From contig NZ_JAPFQA010000001.1 of NCBI RefSeq assembly GCF_027563465.1, positions 868,001 to 932,000 of the forward strand: DNA of 64,000 bases, given 5' to 3'. Under the pieces are notes generated by a model, which saw only the letters and a program-made list of their open reading frames with translations, had not been told where the DNA came from and ran no database searches. This DNA is from Mesorhizobium qingshengii. Its GTDB lineage: Bacteria; Pseudomonadota; Alphaproteobacteria; Rhizobiales; Rhizobiaceae. Position numbers and translations under genes: made by a program. Of the stretch, positions 1-9,231 are shown piece by piece. Position 1 is the first letter of the stretch; each line of letters starts with the position of its first letter.

Positions 1-2
1 GC

Positions 3-1181
3 CAGTACACCGAGCAGAAGGAGTTGCAGGAGAAGGGGCGCGTCAAGCAGGAAGCCGCTCGCAAGCACATGGAATCCTTCGTCGAGCGCTTCCGCGCCAA
101 GGCCTCCAAGGCGAGGCAAGCGCAGTCGCGCATCAAGGCGCTGGAGAAGATGAAGCCGATCGCGGCCATCGTGAACGACACGGTCCGGCCGTTCTCCTTC
201 CCGGTGCCGGTCAAGACGGTGGCCTCGCCGATCATCGCGCTGAACAATGTCAGTGTCGGCTATACCGAGGGGCAGCCGATCCTGAAGAAGATGACGCTGC
301 GCATCGATGCCGATGACCGCATCGCGCTGCTTGGCGCCAACGGCAACGGCAAGTCGACCTTCGCCAAATTGCTGTCCGGCCGGCTGAAGCCGGAGAGCGG
401 CACCATGACAGTGGCGCCCGGGCTGAAAGTGGCGATCTTTGCCCAGCACCAGCTCGACGACCTCCGGCCGGACGAAAACGCCTACGAGCATGTCCGCCGG
501 CTGATGCCGGAGGCGCCGGAATCGAAGGTGCGCGGCCGCGTTGCCCAGTTTGGTCTCGCGACCGAGAAGATGAACACCGCCGCAAAGGACCTGTCTGGCG
601 GCGAGAAGGCGAGGCTGCTTATGGGCCTGTCCGCCTTCGAGGGGCCGAACCTGTTCATCCTCGACGAACCGACCAACCATCTCGACATCGACAGTCGCGA
701 ATCGCTGATCCATGCGCTGAACGAATTTCCGGGTGCCGTGATCCTGATCTCGCACGATCGCCACCTGCTCGAAGCGACCGCCGACCGGCTGTGGCTGGTC
801 AAGGACGGCGCGGTCAATCCTTATGATGGCGACCTGGAGGACTACAAGACGCTGGTCACGGGCGTGTCCGGCGATCGCCGCGGCAAGCGCGAGGCCGACA
901 AGGCGTCAAAAGCCGACCGCCGCCGCGACGCGGCGGCACGCCGCGCCGCCTTCGAGCCGCTGGCCAAGGAAATCCGCGCCACCGAAGCGCTGATGGACCG
1001 CATCCGCAAGCGCATCGACGGCATCGAGGACGAATTGGCCAACCCGGCGATCTATGAAAAGGATCCCTCGACCGCGACGCGCCTTGCCAAGGAGCGCTCG
1101 CAGCTCGCCCAGACGCTGGCCGGCCACGAGGAAAAATGGCTGACCATGTCGGCCGAGTATGAGGAAGGCACGGCGGAATAG
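3..1181 (+). CDS. ABC-F family ATP-binding protein, C-terminal part (5' truncated by window edge)
   Basis: The open frame runs in from the left edge, so the N-terminal ABC domain and the true start are missing. The first ~65 residues are the charged helical linker typical of ABC-F proteins (Uup/YheS/EttA type). The second ABC domain follows, with Walker A GANGNGKST near nt 333-360, signature LSGGEKARL near 591-617 and Walker B LFILDEPTNHLD near 652-687. A Lys/Arg/Glu-rich coiled C-terminus follows. No membrane segment is visible. ABC-F proteins act on ribosomes, not as transporters; which subfamily this is cannot be told from the C-terminal half. Confidence 0.93.
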   Translation, partial: QYTEQKELQEKGRVKQEAARKHMESFVERFRAKASKARQAQSRIKALEKMKPIAAIVNDTVRPFSFPVPVKTVASPIIALNNVSVGYTEGQPILKKMTLRIDADDRIALLGANGNGKSTFAKLLSGRLKPESGTMTVAPGLKVAIFAQHQLDDLRPDENAYEHVRRLMPEAPESKVRGRVAQFGLATEKMNTAAKDLSGGEKARLLMGLSAFEGPNLFILDEPTNHLDIDSRESLIHALNEFPGAVILISHDRHLLEATADRLWLVKDGAVNPYDGDLEDYKTLVTGVSGDRRGKREADKASKADRRRDAAARRAAFEPLAKEIRATEALMDRIRKRIDGIEDELANPAIYEKDPSTATRLAKERSQLAQTLAGHEEKWLTMSAEYEEGTAE

Positions 1182-1343
1182 GGGAGCATGATCTTGCCCG
1201 CAAGGGGGAGATCGGCAGCGTCGGCGTCGGCGCAGATAACCTGCTGTCGCTAGCCCGATCCGCAGCAGATCTTCGCAGCGGACGGCAAGCCGGCGCCAAT
1301 CTGGCCCTACACGCAGCGCGTGAAAGTCGTTAGACAAGTTCCC

Positions 1344-3461
1344 ATGAACCAGCACGCCAAGCTCAGGATCGGCCATTCGGCCTGCCCGCATGATTGCCCG
1401 TCGACCTGCGCGCTTGAGGTCGAGCTGCTCGATGGCAACCGCATCGGCCGCGTCCATGGCGCCAAGGCCAACAGCTACACCGCCGGCGTCATCTGCGCAA
1501 AGGTTGCCCGCTATGCCGACCGCGTCCATCATCAGGACCGCTTGCTGAAGCCACTGGTGCGGGCCGGCGCCAAGGGCGATGGCGTCTGGAAGGAAGCGAG
1601 CTGGGAGGCAGCCCTCGACCTCGTCGCCGAAAAGTTCATCGCGGCCGAGGAAAAATACGGCTCGGAGACGGTGTGGCCTTACTACTATGCCGGCACGATG
1701 GGGCTGGTGCAGCGCGACGGCATCGACCGGCTGCGCCATGCCAAGAAATATTCCGGCTTCTTCGGTTCGATCTGCACCAACCTGGCCTGGACCGGCTGGA
1801 TGATGGGCGCCGGTGCCTTGCGCGGGCCGGACCCGCGCGAGATGGCGAAATCGGACTGCGTGGTGATCTGGGGCACCAATGCCGTGGTCACCCAGGTCAA
1901 TGTGATGACCCACGCCATCAAGGCGCGCAAGGAGCGCGGCGCCAGGATCGTCGTCATCGACGTCTACGAGAACGCGACGATGAAGCAGGCCGATCTCGGC
2001 CTGGTGCTCAGGCCCGGTACCGACGGCGCGCTGGCCTGCGCGGTCATGCATGTGCTGTTCAGGGAAGGCCTGGCCGACCGCGCCTATCTGGAAAAATACA
2101 CCGACGACCCGAAGGGCCTCGAAGAGCATCTGCGGACGCGCACACCGGAATGGGCGGCCGATATCACAGGGCTCACCGTCGCCGAGATCGAGGCCTTCGC
2201 CCGTCTCGTCGGCACGACGAAGAAAACCTATTTCCGCCTCGGCTATGGCTTTGCCCGCCAGCGCAACGGCGCCGTCAACATGCACGCGGCGTCCTGCATC
2301 GCCGCCGTCACCGGCAGCTGGCAATATGAGGGCGGCGGCGCCTTCCATTCCAATTCCGGCATCTTCAAGCTCAACCAGGAGGTGCTGGAAGGGACGAAGA
2401 TGCGCGATCCCTCGATCCGCTTTCTCGACCATTCGCGCATTGGTCCGGTGCTGACCGGCGCCACTGACGCGCTCTATGGCGGTCCGCCGGTGACGGCCAT
2501 GCTGATCCAGAACACCAACCCGGCCAACGTCGCGCCGGAACAGCGGCTGGTGAAGCAGGGTTTCCTGCGCGACGACCTGTTCACCTGCGTGCACGAGCAA
2601 TTCATGACCGACACGGCAAAACTCGCCGATGTCGTGCTGCCGGCAACGATGTTTCTTGAACATGACGACGTCTACAAGGGCGGCGGCAATCAGCACATCA
2701 CGCTCGGCCCCAAGCTGATCGAGCCGCCGGAGGGGCCGCGCACCAACCATTTCGTCATCGAGGAATTGGCGCAACGCCTTGGCGTCGCGGACCGCCCGGG
2801 CTTCGGCCTGACCGAACAGCAGCATATCGACATCATTCTCGGCAAGCGCGGGCTGGGCAGCTTCGACAGCTTGAAGGAAGACAAGTGGGTCGACCTGCAG
2901 CCCGATTTCGACACCGCGCACTTCATCAAGGGCTTTGGCCATGCGGATGGAAAATTCCGCTTCCGCGCCGACTGGACCGGCCAGCCGGCTCCCAACCGGC
3001 CGCCGAAGAGCATGGGCCTGTTCGGCCCGGTCGAACGGCTGCCCGAGTTTCCCGATCATGTCGATCTGATCGAAGTGGCAGACGAGGCGCATCCGTTCCG
3101 GCTGACAACCTCGCCGGCGCGCAACTTCCTCAATTCGACCTTTGCCGAAACGCCGGTGTCGAAGGAAAAGGAAGGCAGGCCGGTGCTGCTACTGCATCCC
3201 GATGATGCGGCGGACCTTGGGCTTGCCGACGGCGACCGTGTCGAGGTCGGCAACCCGCGCGGCGAGGTGGTGCTGCACGCAAAGCTGTTCGATGGCATCA
3301 AGCGCGGCGTCGTGATCGCCGAAGGCATCTGGCCGAACAGCGCGCATGAGCGCGGCGAGGGCATCAACGTGCTGACCGGCGCCGACGCGCCCGCGCCCTA
3401 TGGCGGCGCTGCCTTTCATGACAACAAGGTCTGGCTGCGCGCGGCAAATCAAGCTGGGTGA
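1344..3461 (+). CDS. Molybdopterin-dependent oxidoreductase (DMSO reductase superfamily)
   Basis: A 705-residue protein. The ATG at 1344 is chosen because the N-terminal 4Fe-4S motif follows directly (Cys14, Cys18, Cys22, then Cys51); a GTG at 1320 would add eight residues. No Tat or Sec signal is seen, so it is probably cytoplasmic. The Mo-bisMGD binding fold continues to a C-terminal dinucleotide-binding beta-barrel with the motif LTTSPARNFLNST. By eye, the position that holds the Mo ligand (Cys/Sec/Ser/Asp) in relatives is Ala148. No electron-transfer subunit gene is adjacent, so the substrate and redox partner are unknown. Confidence 0.85.
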   Translation: MNQHAKLRIGHSACPHDCPSTCALEVELLDGNRIGRVHGAKANSYTAGVICAKVARYADRVHHQDRLLKPLVRAGAKGDGVWKEASWEAALDLVAEKFIAAEEKYGSETVWPYYYAGTMGLVQRDGIDRLRHAKKYSGFFGSICTNLAWTGWMMGAGALRGPDPREMAKSDCVVIWGTNAVVTQVNVMTHAIKARKERGARIVVIDVYENATMKQADLGLVLRPGTDGALACAVMHVLFREGLADRAYLEKYTDDPKGLEEHLRTRTPEWAADITGLTVAEIEAFARLVGTTKKTYFRLGYGFARQRNGAVNMHAASCIAAVTGSWQYEGGGAFHSNSGIFKLNQEVLEGTKMRDPSIRFLDHSRIGPVLTGATDALYGGPPVTAMLIQNTNPANVAPEQRLVKQGFLRDDLFTCVHEQFMTDTAKLADVVLPATMFLEHDDVYKGGGNQHITLGPKLIEPPEGPRTNHFVIEELAQRLGVADRPGFGLTEQQHIDIILGKRGLGSFDSLKEDKWVDLQPDFDTAHFIKGFGHADGKFRFRADWTGQPAPNRPPKSMGLFGPVERLPEFPDHVDLIEVADEAHPFRLTTSPARNFLNSTFAETPVSKEKEGRPVLLLHPDDAADLGLADGDRVEVGNPRGEVVLHAKLFDGIKRGVVIAEGIWPNSAHERGEGINVLTGADAPAPYGGAAFHDNKVWLRAANQAG

Positions 3462-3486
3462 AGAACATCAATCGTCCGGACGCAGA

Positions 3487-4716
3487 CTAAACAGGCAGGG
3501 TTTCGGCTGCCTTTTTCCTGTTAATCCGGTGCCTGATGTCGTCGGCGATCGCCTCGGCCTCGATCCCGATTTCGCGTAGCAATCCGGTGACTGCATTGTG
3601 GAAGCCGACAAGGTAGAGGCCGAGATCCGAAGCTTTGGGGGTAACGCCACTGCGGTCCGGCTGGATGCCGGGCTCGAGAAATTTGGCATAGCCCGGCCGG
3701 AAACCGGTCGCGAAGATGATCGCGTCGAATTCGCTGTGTTTGCCGTTGGCAAAACGGACGCCTCGTTCCGAGATCTCGGCGACATCGGGGGCAACCTTGA
3801 TCGCGCCTTCGCGGATCTTGCCGATGGTGCCCACGTCGATCACCGGAATGCGCGCCGCAATCGCGATCTGTTCCAGCAGTCCCTGTCTCGGCCGTTTGAG
3901 CCCATATTTTTCCAGTCTGCCCACCACCAGGTCGAGGATGATGGGGAAGAGAACGTCATTGAAGCGTTGCGGCCCCAGGCGTGCCGCCATGCCGACCATC
4001 TGGATGGGCACGCCGAACAGTTCGCGCGGCACGATATGAACGCCGCCGCGCACGGAAATCGTCGCCCGCGCGCCGTTTTCCGCCAGATCGAGCGCAATCT
4101 CCGCGCCGGTGTTGCCCATGCCTATGACCAGCACCGACTGGCCGGCGAAAGGCCTGGCATTGCGATAGTCGGCGCTGTGCAATGTCTTGCCCATGAAAGT
4201 GTCGATACCTGCAAATCCAGGCCGCAAGGGCTCGGCATTGTAGCCTGACGCGATCACCACATGTCTGGCGCGCAACGGACCGGATGTCGCGTCCACGCGC
4301 CAGCCGCGACCCTCCCGGGTGATCGCTTTCACCGTTTCTCCAAATCGGGGCCGCAGGTCGAAGCGTTGCGCATAGGCATCGAGATATTGGACGAAGAGAT
4401 CGCGCGGCACATAACGTGGATAGTGCTTCGGGAAGGGCACGAAGGGCAGGGACGAATAGCGCTTGGTCGTGTGCAGGTGGACGCGCTCATAGTGGCGACG
4501 CCAGGCGGGTGCGGCTTGCCGCTCTTTCTCGAGGAGGACGAAGTCGATCCCGGTCTGTCGCAGGCATGCGGCAATGGCCAGGCCCGCCGGCCCGGCACCG
4601 ATGATCGCAACTGGGGTGATGTCGTCCAAGCGCGCCTCCGACGCCGAATTCGCGCTGCGGAGAATGTCAAAAACATGGCGGTGCCAGGGTGAGGCTTGCG
4701 GGGCGGCACTGCTCAA
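3487..4716 (-). CDS. Flavin-containing monooxygenase-like NAD(P)/FAD oxidoreductase
   Basis: A 409-residue protein with an FAD-binding GAGPAGLA motif near residue 38, a central NADPH-binding GMGNTGAE motif and the C-terminal FATGFRP motif of class B flavin monooxygenases (FMO/YUCCA/TrkA-like). The frame opens with TTG at 4716, overlapping the TGA stop of the upstream Lrp-type gene (TTGA), which suggests translational coupling; no better ATG precedes the FAD motif. It probably oxygenates a small organic molecule in the cytoplasm. Co-transcription with the Lrp regulator and divergence from an amino-acid catabolic operon hint at amino-acid-related chemistry, but the substrate is unknown. Confidence 0.85.
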   Translation of the reverse strand: MSSAAPQASPWHRHVFDILRSANSASEARLDDITPVAIIGAGPAGLAIAACLRQTGIDFVLLEKERQAAPAWRRHYERVHLHTTKRYSSLPFVPFPKHYPRYVPRDLFVQYLDAYAQRFDLRPRFGETVKAITREGRGWRVDATSGPLRARHVVIASGYNAEPLRPGFAGIDTFMGKTLHSADYRNARPFAGQSVLVIGMGNTGAEIALDLAENGARATISVRGGVHIVPRELFGVPIQMVGMAARLGPQRFNDVLFPIILDLVVGRLEKYGLKRPRQGLLEQIAIAARIPVIDVGTIGKIREGAIKVAPDVAEISERGVRFANGKHSEFDAIIFATGFRPGYAKFLEPGIQPDRSGVTPKASDLGLYLVGFHNAVTGLLREIGIEAEAIADDIRHRINRKKAAETLPV

Positions 4717-5213
4717 TCTGGCAAGGGCACGGTCAGCCCGACCTTGACGCGGTCCATGGCAACGAAAGTGCGGAACTTTCGGACATTGTTGCTGTCGAAG
4801 AACAGTTTTCGCGTCAGCGCTTCATAGGCGCCCATGTCGGCCACGGTGATGACCAGGATGAAGTCGGCCTCGCCGGTGACGTAGTAGCATTGCTGGACTT
4901 CAGGCGCCGCCGAGAATTGGCGCTTGGCCGCGTCGATCAACTCGGTGCGTTCGCTCTCGAGTTCGACCTCGACGAAGATGGTGATGGGTTGGCCAACCGC
5001 CGCCGGCTCGACCAAGGCGACGTTGCCGGCAATGACGCCGGTTTGCTCCATGCGCTTGATGCGGCGCTGCACAGCCGGCGCCGACAGGTTCACCGCTTCG
5101 CCAATCAGCCGCTGCGGCGTCGTGTTGTCCCGTTGCAGGATGGCGAGGATGGCGAGATCGAAGCTGTCGAGCGAGGGCGGCGATGCTGGCAAGGGGCAAT
5201 CCTGACGAAACAA
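4713..5213 (-). CDS. Lrp/AsnC family transcriptional regulator
   Basis: A 166-residue protein with the Lrp/AsnC layout: an N-terminal helix-turn-helix (DLAILAILQRDNTTPQ and SAPAVQRRIKRME) and a C-terminal ligand-binding RAM domain ending in FVAMDRVKVG. It is transcribed divergently from the diaminopropionate ammonia-lyase operon across an ~83-bp gap. Lrp-type proteins often control adjacent catabolic genes in response to the amino acid being degraded, so it is probably the local regulator of that operon and of the coupled monooxygenase gene. That role is inferred from position. Confidence 0.9.
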   Translation of the reverse strand: MFRQDCPLPASPPSLDSFDLAILAILQRDNTTPQRLIGEAVNLSAPAVQRRIKRMEQTGVIAGNVALVEPAAVGQPITIFVEVELESERTELIDAAKRQFSAAPEVQQCYYVTGEADFILVITVADMGAYEALTRKLFFDSNNVRKFRTFVAMDRVKVGLTVPLPD

Positions 5214-5296
5214 ACTTGCATTTCGAGGGCCGTATTACAGCGCTCTTTGCGCCGGTCCTGCAATATGTTCGCGTCATACGCCAAGGAGGCAACCCA

Positions 5297-6505
5297 GTGT
5301 TCCTGCTCAATCACAATGCACTGCACCGCCAGCCGCTCGATCCTGCCGATGCCGAAACCCTTGGCGTTGCCGGCGCCGACACGGTCGAGCGTTTTCTGGC
5401 CCATCGCGACAATCACCTGATAACGCCGCTGCATGCGCTTCCGGCGCTGGCCGCTGAACTCGGCCTCGGTGCATTGCATGTCAAGGATGAGGGCTTCCGC
5501 CTCGGCCTCGGCAGCTTCAAGGCGCTGGGCGGCGCCTATGCCGTCTTCCGCCTGGTGCTGGAAGAGGCCAGCCGATCGCTTGGCCGATCCGTCGACGTGG
5601 CCGATCTCGATCGAACTGATGTTCGGGCTATCGCCGCGACGATGACATTCGCCTGCGCCACCGACGGCAATCATGGCCGGTCGGTCGCGCAAGGCGCGCA
5701 ACTCGTCGGCGCCAGGGCGGCAATCTTCGTCCACGCTGGCGTCAGCCATGAACGCATAGCGGCGATTGCCGGCTACGGCGCCGAGATGGTCCGCGTCGAC
5801 GGCAACTATGATGATTCGGTCAGGCAAGCCGCGCGCGTCGCGGCCGAGAAAGACTGGACCGTGGTCTCCGACACCTCGTGGCCGGGTTATGAACGCATTC
5901 CCGGCCTGGTGATGCAGGGCTATACGACGATCGTGCGCGAGGCGCTGCGCCAGCTCGCCGAACCGCCGACCCACGTGTTCGTGCAGGCTGGCGTTGGTGG
6001 CATAGCCGCAGCGGTGGCCGGCCATCTGGCCATCGTGCTGGGCGATGCCAGGCCTACCTTCATCGTGGTCGAGCCGGCGCGCGCTGCGTGCGTCGTCGCG
6101 GCCGCCCGGGCTGGGCATCCGGTCAAGGTCGCGCACGACCAGCCGACAGTGATGGCGATGCTCGAATGTTACGAGGCCTCGCCGGTTGCCTGGCGCGTGC
6201 TGGCGCGCGCCGCCGACGCCTTCATGACGGTGGACGAGGACGAGGCCGTCGCGGCGATGCAGCGGCTGGCCCAGCCGAGCGCCGGTGATCCGGTGATCGT
6301 CGCTGGCGAGAGCGGCGGCGTCGGTCTTGCCGGGCTGATGCGGGCAGTGGCCGACAACAAGGCCGCACTTGGGCTCGATGGCGGATCCCGAGTGCTGGTG
6401 ATCAACACCGAAGGCGCCACCGATCCGCATCGCTATGCCGAGCTGGTTGGCATCAGCCCGGCCGATGTGCTGGCCGGCAAACTGCCTGCCGGAGCGCTGT
6501 CGTGA
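5297..6505 (+). CDS. dpaL: Diaminopropionate ammonia-lyase (PLP-dependent)
   Basis: A 402-residue fold-type II PLP enzyme. The GTG start at 5297 is set by an excellent Shine-Dalgarno sequence AAGGAGG (5283-5289) seven bases upstream; the open frame begins earlier but has no start as good. The PLP lysine is Lys75 in GSFKALGGAYA, close to the equivalent residue of the E. coli enzyme, and the N-terminal THFACATDGNHGRSVA-like segment binds substrate and phosphate. The family converts 2,3-diaminopropionate to pyruvate and two ammonia. The gene overlaps the next by GTGA and heads a three-gene operon of amide/carbamoyl hydrolases. Confidence 0.92.
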   Translation: MFLLNHNALHRQPLDPADAETLGVAGADTVERFLAHRDNHLITPLHALPALAAELGLGALHVKDEGFRLGLGSFKALGGAYAVFRLVLEEASRSLGRSVDVADLDRTDVRAIAATMTFACATDGNHGRSVAQGAQLVGARAAIFVHAGVSHERIAAIAGYGAEMVRVDGNYDDSVRQAARVAAEKDWTVVSDTSWPGYERIPGLVMQGYTTIVREALRQLAEPPTHVFVQAGVGGIAAAVAGHLAIVLGDARPTFIVVEPARAACVVAAARAGHPVKVAHDQPTVMAMLECYEASPVAWRVLARAADAFMTVDEDEAVAAMQRLAQPSAGDPVIVAGESGGVGLAGLMRAVADNKAALGLDGGSRVLVINTEGATDPHRYAELVGISPADVLAGKLPAGALS

Positions 6506-7728
6506 TCGCGGTCGACGCACCGCGCCTGCTTGGCCGTATCCGTGAACTCGGCGCCGTCGGTCGTGATGATGAAAACAGACTAACCAGGTTGGCCGCTTCC
6601 GACGCCGACAAACAGGGCCGCGACCTGCTCGTCGGCTGGCTGCGGCAGGCCGGGCTCGATGTCGCCATCGACCGCGTCGGCAACATCTTCGGCATCTGGC
6701 AAAGCCCGGAAAATGCCGGGCAGGCGCCGCTGCTCATCGGCTCGCACATCGACACCGTCATAGACGCCGGCATCTATGACGGTTGCTACGGCGTGCTTGC
6801 CGGACTGGAGGTGATCGAGACGCTGAAGGCATCCGGCTTTTCGCCGTCGCGCCCGATCGCGGTCGCCGCGTTCACCAATGAAGAGGGCGTGCGCTATACC
6901 CCCGACATGATGGGCTCGCTGGTCCATGCCGGCGGCATCGGCGTCGGTACCGTGCTGGCGGCTGTCGGCACCGATGGCAGCGTGCTCGGGCAGGAGCTTG
7001 CCCGCATTGGCTATGCCGGTGACGAAGAGCCCGGCTTTCTCAGGCCGCACGCCTATCTCGAATTGCATATCGAGCAGGGGCCGGTGCTGGAGCGTGAGGG
7101 CGTGCCGATCGGCGCCGTGGAAAATCTGCAAGGCATTTCCTGGCAGCGTGTCACCATCGACGGCGTCGCCAACCATGCCGGCACCACGCCGATGTCGATG
7201 CGCAGCGACGCCGGCCATGCCGCGGCCCGGGTCATCACCTTCCTGCGCGACCGGGCCAAGGGTTCGAACGCCCCGACCGTGGCCACCGTGGGCTCTATCC
7301 GTTTCGAGCCGAATGCCATCAACGTCATTCCTTCGCGCGCCGTCTTTACTATCGATCTGCGCGATCCCGACGAACGGCGCCTGCGGGTGGAGGAGGCGGC
7401 ACTGGCCAGTTATCTCGGGCAGCTTGCTGCCGCCGAGAACGTGACCGTTTCGGTCGAACGGCTGGCCCGCTTCGAGCCGGTGCTGTTCGACATCCGGATC
7501 GTCGAACGGATCGAGGCCGCAGCGAAAAAACGCGGTCTTGGCGCCAGGCGCATGACGTCCGGCGCCGGCCATGATGCGCAGATGATGGCGCGCATCGCGC
7601 CGGCGGCGATGATCTTCGTGCCGAGCGCCGGCGGCATCAGCCACAATCCGCGCGAGCACACCGAAGATGCCGAGCTTGTCGCCGGCGCCAACATCCTGCT
7701 TGATGTCGTCACCCAACTTGCAGGCTAG
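6502..7728 (+). CDS. M20-family Zn-dependent hydrolase (N-carbamoyl-L-amino-acid hydrolase / allantoate amidohydrolase type)
   Basis: A 408-residue protein starting with GTG that overlaps the upstream stop (GTGA). Metal ligands of the hydantoinase/carbamoylase group are all visible: GSHIDTV, DGCYGVLAG, NEEGVRY, LHIEQGP and SGAGHDAQ. These enzymes hydrolyse ureido or N-carbamoyl groups of amino acids, allantoate or ureidoglycine. Tight coupling to diaminopropionate ammonia-lyase suggests that it frees diaminopropionate from a carbamoylated precursor; that substrate assignment is inference. No urease, allantoinase or hydantoinase gene is next to it. Confidence 0.9.
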   Translation: MIAVDAPRLLGRIRELGAVGRDDENRLTRLAASDADKQGRDLLVGWLRQAGLDVAIDRVGNIFGIWQSPENAGQAPLLIGSHIDTVIDAGIYDGCYGVLAGLEVIETLKASGFSPSRPIAVAAFTNEEGVRYTPDMMGSLVHAGGIGVGTVLAAVGTDGSVLGQELARIGYAGDEEPGFLRPHAYLELHIEQGPVLEREGVPIGAVENLQGISWQRVTIDGVANHAGTTPMSMRSDAGHAAARVITFLRDRAKGSNAPTVATVGSIRFEPNAINVIPSRAVFTIDLRDPDERRLRVEEAALASYLGQLAAAENVTVSVERLARFEPVLFDIRIVERIEAAAKKRGLGARRMTSGAGHDAQMMARIAPAAMIFVPSAGGISHNPREHTEDAELVAGANILLDVVTQLAG

Positions 7729-7745
7729 GTCAGGAGGGGGAAGGA

Positions 7746-8912
7746 ATGTCTGAGTTCGATCGTGATGCGCTGAAGCAAGAGATGATTCTCTGGCGGCGTG
7801 ATCTGCACGCGCATCCCGAATTCGGCTTCGAGGAAAGGCGCACCGCGGCCTTCGTCGCGGCCAAACTGCGCGAATTCGGCCTCGACGACGTCGCCGAGGG
7901 CGTCGGCGGTACCGGGGTCGTTGGCACGCTGAAGCGCGGCAAGGGCAACCGTGCGATCGCGCTCAGGGCCGACATGGACGCGCTGCGCATCACCGAACAG
8001 TCTGCCGTGCCCTACCGATCCGGCAATCCCGGCCTCATGCATGCCTGCGGCCATGACGGCCACACCACCATGTTGCTCGGTGCGGCAAAACTCTTGGCCA
8101 GCGAAGGCGGCTTCGACGGCACCGTGCGTTTCATCTTCCAGCCGGCCGAGGAATGGGGCAGGGGCGCGCTGGCCATGCTCGACGATGGCCTGATGCAGCG
8201 CTTTCCCTTTGACGAGATCTTTGGCCTGCACAACATGCCCGGCCTGCCCGTCGGCCATTTCGAGACGCGCACCGGCCCCATCATGTCGGCCGAGGACAAT
8301 TTCGAGATCGTGCTGAAGGGGCTTGGCGGCCATGCGGCGCGGCCGCATGCGGGGCATGAAACGCTGGTTGCCGCATGCGCACTGGTCACCAATCTGCAAA
8401 CCATCGTCTCGCGCCGGCTGAGCCCGGCCGACATATCAGTGGTTTCGGTGACTGAGCTGATCACCGACGGCACCCGCAACGCACTGCCCGGTCTTGCCCG
8501 CATCCTTGGCGACGCGCGCAGCTTCCGCCCCGAGGTCAGCGCCGAGATCGAGCGGCAGATGCGCATCATCGCCGAGGGCAACGCCGCCGCATACAATGTC
8601 GCCGCCGAGGTCAATTACAGCCGCGAATTCGTGCCGCTGCGCAACGATGCCGAACTGGTGGAGCAGGCCTTTGCCGCAGCAAGAAGCGTGTTCGACCCCG
8701 GCAACATCGCCGTCGCCCGCGAGCCGATGACCGGCTCGGAGGATTTCGCCCGTTTCCTCGACCATGTGCCTGGCTGCTTCGTCTTCCTTGGCAATGGCGA
8801 AGCCTCCGCGCCGCTGCACAATTCCAGCTACGACTTCAACGATGACGGGCTGTTGTTCGGCACAAATTTCCATGTCGCGGTGGCCAGGCAAAGGCTCGAA
8901 GCCGGCAGATGA
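7746..8912 (+). CDS. M20-family amidohydrolase (hippurate hydrolase / N-acyl-amino-acid hydrolase type)
   Basis: A 388-residue protein with a strong ribosome site (AGGAGGGGG) before the ATG at 7746. Motifs of the HipO/AbgA/ILL group are present: ALRADMDALRI, HACGHDGHTTMLLG, QPAEEWGRGA, GLHNMPGLPVG and MTGSEDFARF. The family removes acyl groups from N-acyl amino acids (hippurate, indole-acetyl amino acids, N-acetyl amino acids). As third gene of the diaminopropionate operon, only 17 bases after the carbamoylase-type gene, it could deacylate an N-acyl-diaminopropionate. Its real substrate cannot be read from sequence. Confidence 0.9.
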   Translation: MSEFDRDALKQEMILWRRDLHAHPEFGFEERRTAAFVAAKLREFGLDDVAEGVGGTGVVGTLKRGKGNRAIALRADMDALRITEQSAVPYRSGNPGLMHACGHDGHTTMLLGAAKLLASEGGFDGTVRFIFQPAEEWGRGALAMLDDGLMQRFPFDEIFGLHNMPGLPVGHFETRTGPIMSAEDNFEIVLKGLGGHAARPHAGHETLVAACALVTNLQTIVSRRLSPADISVVSVTELITDGTRNALPGLARILGDARSFRPEVSAEIERQMRIIAEGNAAAYNVAAEVNYSREFVPLRNDAELVEQAFAAARSVFDPGNIAVAREPMTGSEDFARFLDHVPGCFVFLGNGEASAPLHNSSYDFNDDGLLFGTNFHVAVARQRLEAGR

Positions 8913-9231
8913 TCGCTGTTTGATCGCCAGGCCGCGCTGGCTGTTGGCCCAACCCGATCCAGAAACGGTCAACCAGCCGATCGTGGCGATGGGCAATGAC
9001 AACCGCCATGACGTAGGGGCAAGACTCAGCTATCCTCCGCTGCGCGGCGGACCTGATATCCGCTCGGCCGGCGCCTTCACCTCCCAAGCGGCGCCGGCCT
9101 TCTTCCCGAAGGGCCTCTTGGCTGACGCTAAATTAGCGAAAGTTAAATTTAGAGTTTTTGGGCTTGCGGGAAATTAGGATTTCTCTGGCATGACTCGGGC
9201 ATGCCTTCTGGGGGTTCTGGCGGGAAGACCG
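8913..9231. other. Intergenic stretch without a supported gene
   Basis: No coding frame with a plausible start and codon bias is seen. Around 9125-9180 there is a short AT-rich patch, unusual in this GC-rich window, which could hold the promoter of the small downstream frame; no clear -35/-10 pair stands out. Confidence 0.5.

Noticed and set aside
906-3092. A 728-codon open frame antisense to the molybdopterin oxidoreductase
   Set aside because: It lies opposite an enzyme with clear motifs, its translation has no recognisable domain, and long antisense frames are expected in GC-rich DNA.
5105-6520. A 471-codon frame antisense to the diaminopropionate ammonia-lyase
   Set aside because: The sense strand has a full PLP enzyme with a strong ribosome site; the antisense product has no domain.
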